Shown piece after piece: positions 1 through 6,958 of a DNA stretch of 9,929 nucleotides. Below the pieces are notes generated by a model. The model saw only the letters and a program-made list of their open reading frames with translations, was not told the DNA's origin and ran no database searches. The stretch comes from an uncultured bacterium (lineage in GTDB: Bacteria > Patescibacteriota > Minisyncoccia > Phycocordibacterales > UBA9973): contig CAITEG010000024.1 of NCBI GenBank assembly GCA_903891365.1, positions 1-9,929 on the forward strand, given 5' to 3'. The translations under genes and the position numbers were made by a program. The first letter of the stretch is position 1. Every line of letters begins with the position of its first letter.

Positions 1-706
1 GCACCACTTGGGCTTTGATTTCTGGCTTACCCACAGTGGCTGGTGGCCTAATTTTATCCCTAAGTAACCCAAACTTTTTAGCCAAACTATGTGCAAAACC
101 TAGATACTCTTCGCCATCAATTCCACAGTTTTTAAGAACATTAGGATGGACCATACCTGCTCCAAGAAGTTCAAACCATTTGTCCCCCTTCTTAAGATCT
201 ATCTCAAATCCTGGCTCCACGAATGGGAAAAAGCTAGGACGAAGTCTCATATCGACATTCTCCCCTGGAAACATTCTTTTGAAAAATTCTAGAAGCACAC
301 CTTTCATATGAGCTACTGATATATCTTTACCGATCATAAGGCCTTCTATCTGATGGAATTGCATTTCGTGTCCGGCATCGGTCGATTCATTCCTGAAAAC
401 TTTTCCTGGAACCACAATAGCGAATGGTGGCTTACCTCCACTCTTAACTAATTCTTCCATATATCTAATCTGGGTATTTGAAGTATGAGTACGAAGAACA
501 AAACCCTCTTTATCTTTTATAAAAAAGGTGTCTTGCATATCACGAGCGGGGTGATCTTTAGGAACGTTGAGTGCATCGAAATTGTGCCACTCATCTTCCA
601 CTTCAGGACCAAGTGCTACAACAAAACCCAAATCTTTAAAGATAGATACAGCTTCATTGGTAACGAGTGTCAGTGGGTGCAAACTTCCTTGTTTGTATTC
701 TTCCAT
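1..706 (-). CDS. pheS: Phenylalanyl-tRNA synthetase alpha subunit, short form, 3' end outside window
   Basis: Catalytic subunit of the cytoplasmic class II synthetase that charges tRNA-Phe; it normally works as a tetramer with PheT, whose gene may lie beyond the left edge. The 235 visible residues open with GSLHPLTL, the point where the catalytic core starts in ordinary PheS. Further landmarks are the HPARDMQDTF block (about 52-61), LRTHTSNTQIRYM (about 71-83), motif 2 around FRNESTDAGHEMQFHQIEG, RLRPSFFPFVEPGFEID and LLGAGMVHPNVLKNCGID. The N-terminal coiled-coil arm of about 80-90 residues is absent. The start is fixed because the frame has a TGA at 725-727 and no ATG, GTG or TTG in between, and a promoter ends 6 nt before the ATG. 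After GFA (codons at 92-100) the expected motif 3 (F-G-x-G-x-D/E-R) is missing; 30 unrelated residues starting HSLAKKFGLLRDK run to the edge. That may be an insertion or an altered C-terminus. Identity is secure; the C-terminus is not. Confidence 0.94.
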   Translation of the reverse strand, partial: MEEYKQGSLHPLTLVTNEAVSIFKDLGFVVALGPEVEDEWHNFDALNVPKDHPARDMQDTFFIKDKEGFVLRTHTSNTQIRYMEELVKSGGKPPFAIVVPGKVFRNESTDAGHEMQFHQIEGLMIGKDISVAHMKGVLLEFFKRMFPGENVDMRLRPSFFPFVEPGFEIDLKKGDKWFELLGAGMVHPNVLKNCGIDGEEYLGFAHSLAKKFGLLRDKIRPPATVGKPEIKAQVV

Positions 707-712
707 ATATAG

Positions 713-741
713 AATATAGCATTTTCATGCTGTTTTACCAA
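713..741 (-). promoter_or_regulatory. pheS promoter, leaderless type
   Basis: On the minus strand TTGGTA (741-736) lies 17 nt upstream of TATATT (718-713), which is preceded by TGC (721-719), giving an extended -10. Six nt separate the hexamer from the ATG at 706, so transcription should begin at or next to the start codon. No ribosome binding site is possible in that space. This is seen directly; activity is inferred. Confidence 0.65.
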
Positions 742-752
742 AAATTAAGCTC

Positions 753-771
753 TCCCATTCCCGAGATGGGA
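753..771 (-). terminator. Weak hairpin between helicase-nuclease stop and pheS promoter
   Basis: TCCCAT and ATGGGA form a 6-bp stem with a 7-nt loop, about 35 nt downstream of the helicase-nuclease stop. A run of five T (745-741) follows only after seven more bases, so it is a poor match to an intrinsic terminator. It may still separate the helicase transcript from the pheS promoter immediately downstream. Confidence 0.3.
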
Positions 772-806
772 TAATTTATATTGTGGGGGTAAGGAAAATC
801 TTATTA

Positions 807-3797
807 TTAAATATTAAATAATCGTTTGGCCATCTTGCAATATTCACATTCCATAGAACCAGTACCATAGGGTTTAAAGTGGCAATCTCTGTCTATCCAA
901 GAACCAGAAGAGAGGGCTTCATCGTATTCTTTGATATCTTTCTTGAGTAAATCTATCTGCTCGTCTGTCACTCTCGTCTGATAAATACTATTCTTATCTC
1001 CTGTCTCAGCTTCCAAGAATAAGAGCTTCGAATTTGTAACTTTTATATCGTCCCTCTTTCCTTTTATAAGATAAGAATACATACTGAGCTGACGCATAAG
1101 ATCGGACATCTGACCTCTTTCATTTATCTTTTCTATCATACCTTTCGTTTTTACCGAACCTGTCTTAAAGTCCGTCACATATATCTCTCCACTAGGTAGA
1201 TACTCAGTAAGGTCAATCTTCCCATACATCTGTAAGTTTGGAAAATTCTTTTTATCTATGAAAGACACCGAGCGCTCTGTCTTATATTCTTTTTCTAAAA
1301 GTGGATAGTAATTCTTCACCCAATTCGAAACTGCCTCATACGCATCTTTTGAAAGTCTTCGTAATTCATTCTCATCCACTACTCCTTCCTTTTCAAATTC
1401 AAATCTAATCCTGTCTTTTATCTCTTTTTCTTTCGGTAAATCCTTATCGTTTAATATATATTCGATTGTCGCGTGAACAACCGTCCCAAGAGAAAGGTGG
1501 ACCATCTTCACTTCTGGAAGTCTTAAAAAGTTTCTAAAATACCATTTGTAAGAGCATTCAAAGAAGTTATTTAGCATTGAAACGGAGACTTTGATACTAC
1601 TATAGTTGTCCACCACCAACTTCTTTATACTCTCCAGCATATCTTCCTCCCCTTTAGCTTTTTTATTTACATATATTTCAGGTCCGACAGAGAGTAATTC
1701 TTTCTCTGTCTCCTCGGGCGTCTTTTTCGTGAAATGAATATCTTCCAAGTCGGCAATTATCGAAGCTACCTCCATAGTGGAGCCATTGTAATTCTCTACA
1801 GCATAAGAAAGAGTGCAGAACTCTTTGGCGCGAGTTATAGCCACATAAAGCTCACGTTTTGCCATTTCAATATTCCTTTTACTTATATGCTCTTTGATCT
1901 TTTCAGGCAAAATAAAGCCACCCTTCTTCTCCGACATAAGTGTCTCTTCGTTCATATGAGCCACCCAGACGCATTCATACTCAAGACCCTTGGACTTATG
2001 CAGGGTCATCACTTTTATGCCTGTATCATTGCCAAATTTAGCGAGCTCTATGTGAGTATTATAAGACTCAAGTCTATCGATATATTCTAAAAAGTCACAA
2101 AGAGTTGCTTTCTTATTATTCTCTTCATAAAGCATCGCTATATGTATAAAACTACGGACAACTTCTACTCGAGTCAGAAGCTCATCACTACCTTTTGAAG
2201 TATTGATAAGAAATTCATTGCCAATATGACTTACTATACTACTGGGCAATTCACCTTGAAGATCATTTATCCAGCTACTTAACTTTTTACCCCATTTTGA
2301 TATTGGATTCTCCCCTGTGAAAAGGTGACCATCTCCTCCGTAAGCTATTAGTTCTTCGACAGTGAGTTTATCGGCTTTTGTATTCTTTAAAAAGTTATGG
2401 GCGAGAAGATAAGGTATTTCGCTTGTCTTATCGAGAATGGATTTAGAAAGTGAAATAGTTTCCGTTGGATCTACTATTATATTTAAAACTCTTCGGAGGA
2501 AGTCCCCTTCTACTACAGAAAAGAGTGACAAACTCTTACCAGAAGAAACAGGAAGACCCATATCAGAGAGTATAGATATAGCAGCACGGACATTGTAATT
2601 CTTCGGCACTAGAAGGGCGCATTCATTTGGATCCACACCTTTCTCAATCTTCTCTTTGAAGTAAAGACCGGCACCGATAACCTCATCGCGAGGAAAGGTA
2701 TAGCCAGAGAGCATTATTTTATGGTTTCCTTTTCTGTTACTGTTCAATTTCTCATCTGTAATAGAACTCTTGAGCAAGCTATCAGCAATATTTAAAATAG
2801 GTGCTGTTGAGCGATAATTCTCTGTCAAAACTATGAGCTTGGCTTTCCCAAAAATATGTGAAAACTCTTCGAAATAAGAAAGTGAGGCCCCAGAGAAAGC
2901 ATATATGAGCTGACGATCATCCCCCACTACAAAAATATTTGGTTTCTCTTCATCTTTCCAGACAGCCTTGAGAAAACTATTCTGAACTCCACTTGAGTCT
3001 TGATGCTCATCTACAAGTACATATAGATAATTCTCTTTGATATCGCTTCTGACATCTTCATATTCTTCAACAAGTCTGACAGCATATTCAAGGACGTCGT
3101 CGTAGTCCATAAGTGCCATTTCTTTCTTCTTATCTTCGTAAAGTCTGTAAAATTCTACGACTTCTTTCGTGCGCATTAGTTGCTCGATCTTCTTCTCTAT
3201 TTCTTTCTTTAAACTTCCTTTACTTTCACCTCTAGAAGAGATGTTATCGGGATCTTCTTTTAGATTTTTAATATCACTTTCTATAAAAGACTGAAACTCT
3301 ACCGCAGTAATACGCTCACGTTTAAGGATAGAGATAAGTTGCTTTAAGTCACTGAAATACATGGCTGGATTCCCACGTGGTGAGATATACTCCCAGTCAT
3401 TATTGTGCAAAATTTCATCCACTAAGAAAACTGCTTCATTGTCGGAGAGAAGCTCGGGCATTTGCGGGAAGTATAGAAGCTCATAATGCTTCTCAACAAG
3501 AGAGTTTGCAAAAGAGTGAAAAGTAGAGATAATAACTTTCCTAGAATCCTCGCCGATATAGCTATCAAGTCTCTTTCTCATTGCAGAGACACCTGAGTTT
3601 GTAAAAGTAAGACAGAGTATACTATCCGCCGTCGTGTCCGTCTTCTTTAAAATGTTCCCTATACGAAGAGTAAGAATCTGGGTTTTACCAGTACCAGGAC
3701 CTGCTACCACCATTACTGGGCCATCGATAGTATCTACAGCTTCCTTTTGGGCTTTATTGAGCTTCTTGTACTCTACTTCAAAGGTATTTTCATTCAT
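807..3797 (-). CDS. UvrD/Rep-family SF1 helicase fused to a C-terminal PD-(D/E)XK (RecB-type) nuclease domain
   Basis: A 996-residue ATP-dependent 3'-5' DNA helicase with its own nuclease, probably acting in double-strand-break processing or repair, much as AddA/AddB-type enzymes do. Helicase motifs run in order: Q-motif LNKAQ (13-17), Walker A GPGTGKT (33-39), STFHSFA (91-97), motif II VDEHQDSS (262-269), motif III VGDDRQLIYAFSGA (291-304), motif IV NYRS (327-330), motif V TLHKSKGLEY (598-607) and motif VI VAITRAK (652-658). The nuclease domain starts near 737 (SVSMLNNFFECSYKWYF). It shows H775, D862 (GKIDLTEY), D876 and K878 (DFKTG), and a QxxxY motif Q903/Y907. Cysteines 748, 972, 984 and 987 could bind a [4Fe-4S] cluster as in AddB or Cas4, but the last canonical Cys after CxxC is absent and C972 is displaced. 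It follows murI after 16 nt but has its own extended -10. AddAB partners are not in the window. An AddA-like label would also be defensible. Confidence 0.93.
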   Translation of the reverse strand: MNENTFEVEYKKLNKAQKEAVDTIDGPVMVVAGPGTGKTQILTLRIGNILKKTDTTADSILCLTFTNSGVSAMRKRLDSYIGEDSRKVIISTFHSFANSLVEKHYELLYFPQMPELLSDNEAVFLVDEILHNNDWEYISPRGNPAMYFSDLKQLISILKRERITAVEFQSFIESDIKNLKEDPDNISSRGESKGSLKKEIEKKIEQLMRTKEVVEFYRLYEDKKKEMALMDYDDVLEYAVRLVEEYEDVRSDIKENYLYVLVDEHQDSSGVQNSFLKAVWKDEEKPNIFVVGDDRQLIYAFSGASLSYFEEFSHIFGKAKLIVLTENYRSTAPILNIADSLLKSSITDEKLNSNRKGNHKIMLSGYTFPRDEVIGAGLYFKEKIEKGVDPNECALLVPKNYNVRAAISILSDMGLPVSSGKSLSLFSVVEGDFLRRVLNIIVDPTETISLSKSILDKTSEIPYLLAHNFLKNTKADKLTVEELIAYGGDGHLFTGENPISKWGKKLSSWINDLQGELPSSIVSHIGNEFLINTSKGSDELLTRVEVVRSFIHIAMLYEENNKKATLCDFLEYIDRLESYNTHIELAKFGNDTGIKVMTLHKSKGLEYECVWVAHMNEETLMSEKKGGFILPEKIKEHISKRNIEMAKRELYVAITRAKEFCTLSYAVENYNGSTMEVASIIADLEDIHFTKKTPEETEKELLSVGPEIYVNKKAKGEEDMLESIKKLVVDNYSSIKVSVSMLNNFFECSYKWYFRNFLRLPEVKMVHLSLGTVVHATIEYILNDKDLPKEKEIKDRIRFEFEKEGVVDENELRRLSKDAYEAVSNWVKNYYPLLEKEYKTERSVSFIDKKNFPNLQMYGKIDLTEYLPSGEIYVTDFKTGSVKTKGMIEKINERGQMSDLMRQLSMYSYLIKGKRDDIKVTNSKLLFLEAETGDKNSIYQTRVTDEQIDLLKKDIKEYDEALSSGSWIDRDCHFKPYGTGSMECEYCKMAKRLFNI

Positions 3798-3803
3798 AAT
3801 TTC

Positions 3804-3812
3804 ATTATATCA
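3804..3812 (-). promoter_or_regulatory. Extended -10 promoter of the helicase-nuclease gene
   Basis: TGATATAAT (3812-3804) is a perfect TGn-TATAAT element sitting in the 16-nt gap after the murI stop. Six nt separate it from the ATG at 3797, which puts the predicted transcript start on the start codon. No convincing -35 is visible, which is tolerated with an extended -10. It suggests the helicase gene is transcribed independently of murI. Confidence 0.65.
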
Positions 3813-3813
3813 T

Positions 3814-4599
3814 TTATAATTTGATATTAAGAGGCTTCACTTTTTCTCCGAACCATTCCCTTGTAAACTCATTAAATACATCACTTTCAGCTGTAACTAA
3901 GATAGAAAACTCCCCTCCGTGCTCAAAAAAGGCTTCTTTATCTGGAAATTCTACAAAATAATCTACTAAATATTTTGGTATCAAATCCTCTTGATAAATC
4001 CAAGTCTTTACTCCGGGAAAAGCTTTCTTGAAATCGTCGCGAACTATACCATAGTGTGTGCAAAGAAGCGCTCCACTTTCTATATCACTCCCTATCATAT
4101 CTTTAAAATATTTTATATACGCAAGTGTATCACCTCCATTCTCTATCAAGTAAGCGAGTTGAGGCATTGGAATCTTCACATAATTCCTGACATTCTCACT
4201 TAAAAACTTTTCATAAACTTCCGACTCACATGTACGAGGGGTAGCAAAAATTACAACTGGTTTTTGTTTATCGATTGACTCCACCGTAGGACGAACAATA
4301 CCAAAAAGAATTCGCCCAAAATATTTCTCATCTTTCCAGTCTCGGAGTCTATCATAGATAGTTGAGCTGATAGTATTGCAAGCAAGGATTACCCCCATAC
4401 AATTCTTCTCCCCATACAGATAATCCAGTGCGCGAGTTGCAATAACAAAAAGCTCATCTGGGGTCTTGCCCCCAAATGGCACATTGGCTTGGTCACCAAG
4501 AAAAATATAGTTATACTCCGGAAGCTTATCTTTTAAGTGTTTAAGTACCCAAAGTCCACCTAATCCTGAATCAAATACTCCAATACTGCCTTTAGTCAT
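3814..4599 (-). CDS. murI: Asp/Glu racemase family protein, probable glutamate racemase MurI
   Basis: A 261-residue cofactor-independent racemase that would interconvert L- and D-glutamate in the cytoplasm, supplying D-Glu for peptidoglycan precursors (the MurD step). The N-terminal signature IGVFDSGLGGL places the catalytic-site D10 and S11; GDQANVPFGGKTP includes D36; ACNTISS carries catalytic Cys74; E153 lies in LIENGG; and LLCTHYG carries the second catalytic Cys180 with H182. All residues expected for the two-base mechanism are therefore present, and length is close to the usual 255-280. The second motif reads LLCTHYG where most family members have LGCTHYP, and the last 60 residues are not conserved in any way I recognise, so another Asp/Glu racemase-family substrate cannot be excluded. 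Start ATG 4599 is supported by an extended -10 located 8 nt upstream. No other cell wall genes are adjacent. Confidence 0.86.
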   Translation of the reverse strand: MTKGSIGVFDSGLGGLWVLKHLKDKLPEYNYIFLGDQANVPFGGKTPDELFVIATRALDYLYGEKNCMGVILACNTISSTIYDRLRDWKDEKYFGRILFGIVRPTVESIDKQKPVVIFATPRTCESEVYEKFLSENVRNYVKIPMPQLAYLIENGGDTLAYIKYFKDMIGSDIESGALLCTHYGIVRDDFKKAFPGVKTWIYQEDLIPKYLVDYFVEFPDKEAFFEHGGEFSILVTAESDVFNEFTREWFGEKVKPLNIKL

Positions 4600-4607
4600 A
4601 TACCCAT

Positions 4608-4616
4608 ATTATCACA
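4608..4616 (-). promoter_or_regulatory. Extended -10 promoter of murI
   Basis: TGTGATAAT (4616-4608) is TGn followed by GATAAT, a 5/6 match to TATAAT, ending 8 nt before the murI ATG. The predicted transcript would be leaderless or nearly so. There is no clear -35 in the preceding 20 nt. Confidence 0.55.
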
Positions 4617-4651
4617 ATCTCCCTTTTTCTTCATTCCCACGGTAAAATACG

Positions 4652-4689
4652 CATTTACATATATACGCCATGGCGTATATATGTAAATG
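4652..4689. repeat. 38-bp perfect palindrome between methyltransferase and murI
   Basis: Two 19-base arms meet without a spacer (centre between 4670 and 4671, core GCCATGGC). It begins 14 nt after the methyltransferase stop and lies about 50-90 nt upstream of the predicted murI transcript start. As RNA it would fold into a long A/U-rich hairpin capped by a GC core, but no U-run follows in the minus direction, so a plain intrinsic terminator is unlikely. It could be an operator, an RNA-end-protecting hairpin or a mobile palindrome. Confidence 0.9.
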
Positions 4690-4703
4690 AAGTTCACCAA
4701 TTA

Positions 4704-5420
4704 CTATTTAGTCATATATGCGAGCCAATAATCGCGTTTATATATGCGATCATTAAAGGTAGTGTAGCTGGTTTTCTTCTCTAAGCTTAAAATTTTAAAA
4801 TATTTACTATACATCTTTATGAAGTCTTCTCTGGAAAATACGCGTTCTGTAAGTCCGATATCTTTTAATACATAAGTATCGTATTCTCTGCCTGGACTTA
4901 TTTTGAGGAGATTCTTTACATTCTGGTTACCATCTTTACAAAGTGCACGAACAAAGAAGCATCCACCTTTGCCCGATGTAGCCTTTGGCGAAGTCGGGCT
5001 TTTTAGAACTCTAGCAACTTCTTCCAAATAAATTTCTCTCCCTTTTTCATCAAGTGAATTTGAAGAAGTTATATCGAGAATTACATCAATGGACTCATCT
5101 TCTATATCATACTTCTCTCCGATATCCCCTTGTCTATAGTCAACATTTATCCCCATCTCTTGTGCACGGGTTTTTGCGAGAGATAAAGCAGTTTTTGAGA
5201 TTTCAATACCGATAACTTTATTCCCTAAGTCTGCCAAATAATTTGCATTTCTACCTGTACCACAACCAAGATCTAGAATATTCCTATCTTCTACTCTAAA
5301 TTTCTGTTCTTTTTTGAGAAATTTTAAGAAACGCAAAGTATCAGCCTGAGGATCACTCTTGCCTGTTACAAGCTTGGGGTTTTTATATTCTCGATCCCAG
5401 ACGTTTCCTTGGTGTGCCAT
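4704..5420 (-). CDS. Class I SAM-dependent methyltransferase, substrate unknown
   Basis: A 238-residue soluble Rossmann-fold methyltransferase. Motif I ILDLGCGTGRNANYLA (48-63) contains the SAM-binding glycine loop; the acidic residue ending strand 2 is E73 in VIGIEIS; GDI (98-100) fits the adenine-contacting position; and DESIDVILDITSSNSLDE (108-125) is the motif IV strand. REIYLEEVARVLK (128-140) is the helix usually followed by a PGG turn. Here that turn is interrupted by SPTSPKATSGKG (141-152), encoded by a palindromic element, before the strand GCFFVRAL resumes. General architecture is of the Methyltransf_11/25 or TehB-like type; nothing identifies the substrate. It is 23 nt downstream of pyk but has its own extended -10, 8 nt before ATG 5420. 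It ends in TAG, while the other genes here whose stops are visible end in TAA. Confidence 0.9.
   Translation of the reverse strand: MAHQGNVWDREYKNPKLVTGKSDPQADTLRFLKFLKKEQKFRVEDRNILDLGCGTGRNANYLADLGNKVIGIEISKTALSLAKTRAQEMGINVDYRQGDIGEKYDIEDESIDVILDITSSNSLDEKGREIYLEEVARVLKSPTSPKATSGKGGCFFVRALCKDGNQNVKNLLKISPGREYDTYVLKDIGLTERVFSREDFIKMYSKYFKILSLEKKTSYTTFNDRIYKRDYWLAYMTK
4971..4999. repeat. Small palindromic element inside the methyltransferase coding sequence
   Basis: GCCCGA (4971-4976) and TCGGGC (4994-4999) form the outer stem, and GCC-TTT-GGC (4981-4989) the inner one, separated by a 4x4 internal loop. The stretch is more GC-rich than its surroundings. In the minus-strand frame it adds about 10-12 residues (SPTSPKATSGKG) at the turn after VLK, where methyltransferases normally have PGG. 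Because the added length is a multiple of three, the frame is kept. I read it as an inserted repeat unit; only one copy was seen in this window. Confidence 0.55.
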
Positions 5421-5428
5421 ATATTTTT

Positions 5429-5437
5429 ATTCTAGCA
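5429..5437 (-). promoter_or_regulatory. Extended -10 promoter of the methyltransferase gene
   Basis: TGCTAGAAT (5437-5429) is TGn followed by a 5/6 match to TATAAT, 8 nt before the ATG at 5420. TAGAGA (5457-5452), inside the 3' end of pyk, lies 17 nt upstream as a weak -35. A second TATAAT (5448-5443) overlaps the pyk stop and could give a start slightly upstream. Confidence 0.55.
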
Positions 5438-5443
5438 CCTTTA

Positions 5444-6859
5444 TTATATAGTCTCTACCACGATTGTATTCGCAGAAATATCCTTCTTCTCAGTTGAAGA
5501 ACAAGCAACTATTACAACTTTATCCCCTTTATTTAATATTTTATTCTTTAGACAATAATCTCTTAGATTTCTGAATGCAACACCCACTTCTTTATATTCA
5601 TCTATCAACACAGGCAAACAACCAAAAGAAAGATTGAGTTGATGGTAAGTGGAAACATCATAAGAGACAGCGATTATTGGAGATTCTGGTTTATGCCGAG
5701 AAATCATACGAGCAGTATAGCCAGTCTTTGTAAGAGCAATGATTGCTTTCGCATCAAGATCGTGGGCTATTTTTACGACAGAACCAGTTATAGAATCTGT
5801 GACAGAACGTCCACCTCTTTCAACTGTTGGTATAACTTTTCTCTCAGGATAATTGTGCTCTATATCAAAAGCAACTTTACTCATCATCTTCACAGCTTCA
5901 ACTGGGTACATACCTAATGTTGTCTCCTCTGAAAGCATCACTGCATCTGTGCCATCTAGTATTGCATTGGCAATATCTGAAACTTCTGCACGAGTAGGGA
6001 CAGGACTCTTTATCATAGACTCAAGCATCTGAGTAGCAGTAATCACAATCTTACCCGCTTCGTTACACTTTTTAATAAGCATCTTTTGTATCATAGGAAC
6101 CTTCTCAGCAGGAACTTCAATAGCTAGGTCTCCACGAGCCACCATGAGTCCATCGCAAAGCTCAAGTATCTCATCGATATTCTTTACGGCTTGCGGAGTT
6201 TCAATCTTGGCGATTATTTTTGCTTTTGATTTTCTTTTATTTAAAATGGTTCTGAGATCTACTACATCCTGTGGTGTGCGGACAAAAGAGAAAGCAAAGA
6301 AGTCTACATTGTTCTTAATACCAAAGTCTATATCTTTTATATCTTTAAGAGTGAGTGACTTGATAGAGAGATCTGAGTCTGGAAGGTTGACCCCACGGCG
6401 ACCCTTTGTATCTCCACCGACGATGATCTTACAGAGGACTTCTTCTCCTTTTACACTTACTACTTCAAATTTCTTTTTACCATCATCCACCATTATCATA
6501 TCTCCTTTTTTAACTTCTTTAGGGAAAAGTGGGTAGTTTATAGAAACTATTTTTTCATTACCAATTATCTTCTTTGTTGTGATAGTTATAGTATTACCAG
6601 CCTTAAGTTCTACTCTCTCTGTACTAAACTCTCCTAAGCGAATCTTAGGGCCTGAAAGATCTTGCAACACGGCGCCACTTATACCTGTCGCTTTCATTGC
6701 TAGTTTGAAATTATCTACCTTTTCCTGATGTTCAGCAAAGTCTCCGTGTGAGAAGTTGAGGCGGACAACATTCATCCCAGCTTTAAGAAGCTTTGAGAGC
6801 ATTTCTACAGAAGTTGTGGCTGGGCCTATGGTTGCTACTATTTTTGTTTTTTTGATCAT
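5444..6859 (-). CDS. pyk: Pyruvate kinase
   Basis: A 471-residue cytoplasmic glycolytic enzyme that transfers phosphate from phosphoenolpyruvate to ADP, yielding ATP and pyruvate. The first A-domain segment contains KIVATIGPAT and VRLNFSHG (32-39) with R33, N35, S37 and H38. QDLSGPKIRLG (66-76) leads into the B-domain lid (about 72-168). The barrel resumes with AFSFVRTPQDV. K218 and E220 (AKIETPQ) and D244 (MVARGDLAIE) provide the catalytic lysine and metal ligands, and ITATQMLESM (273-282) is the substrate-binding signature. The C-terminal domain (about 345-471) contains ALTKTGYTARMISRHKPESPIIAV, the region homologous to the family's nucleotide or effector site. Length matches the standard bacterial enzyme and no key residue is missing. 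There is no ribosome binding site before the ATG. Unlike its neighbours it has a leader of about 60 nt. Confidence 0.98.
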   Translation of the reverse strand: MIKKTKIVATIGPATTSVEMLSKLLKAGMNVVRLNFSHGDFAEHQEKVDNFKLAMKATGISGAVLQDLSGPKIRLGEFSTERVELKAGNTITITTKKIIGNEKIVSINYPLFPKEVKKGDMIMVDDGKKKFEVVSVKGEEVLCKIIVGGDTKGRRGVNLPDSDLSIKSLTLKDIKDIDFGIKNNVDFFAFSFVRTPQDVVDLRTILNKRKSKAKIIAKIETPQAVKNIDEILELCDGLMVARGDLAIEVPAEKVPMIQKMLIKKCNEAGKIVITATQMLESMIKSPVPTRAEVSDIANAILDGTDAVMLSEETTLGMYPVEAVKMMSKVAFDIEHNYPERKVIPTVERGGRSVTDSITGSVVKIAHDLDAKAIIALTKTGYTARMISRHKPESPIIAVSYDVSTYHQLNLSFGCLPVLIDEYKEVGVAFRNLRDYCLKNKILNKGDKVVIVACSSTEKKDISANTIVVETI

Positions 6860-6927
6860 TGGTTTTGTAAATTAGTGAATAAAAATAAATAAACCCTACA
6901 GAAATAAGGTCAAAATTATATGTGTAT

Positions 6928-6955
6928 ATTATAGCACAAAAATACAAAAATTCAA
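6928..6955 (-). promoter_or_regulatory. pyk promoter
   Basis: TTGAAT (6955-6950) lies 16 nt upstream of TATAAT (6933-6928), preceded by TGC (6936-6934), so both the -35 and an extended -10 are present. It sits directly after the stop of the HelD-like gene. The predicted start near 6921 leaves about 60 nt of ATG-free leader before pyk. A second TATAAT (6920-6915) and a TTGACC (6913-6908) suggest possible additional starts. Confidence 0.65.
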
Positions 6956-6958
6956 ATA

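Noticed and set aside
1..100. Intein in PheS as the cause of the lost motif 3
   Set aside because: The residue after the last matching position is His; inteins start with Cys, Ser or rarely Ala, and no N-terminal splicing block follows. An ordinary insertion or rearrangement fits better.
15..712. Two plus-strand ORFs opposite pheS
   Set aside because: The minus strand encodes clear PheS across the same bases; the plus-strand translations have no recognisable motifs or upstream signals.
4652..4689. 38-bp palindrome as an ordinary intrinsic terminator of the methyltransferase gene
   Set aside because: There is no U-run after the stem in the minus direction, and the stem is mostly A/U with the GC part at the tip rather than the base.
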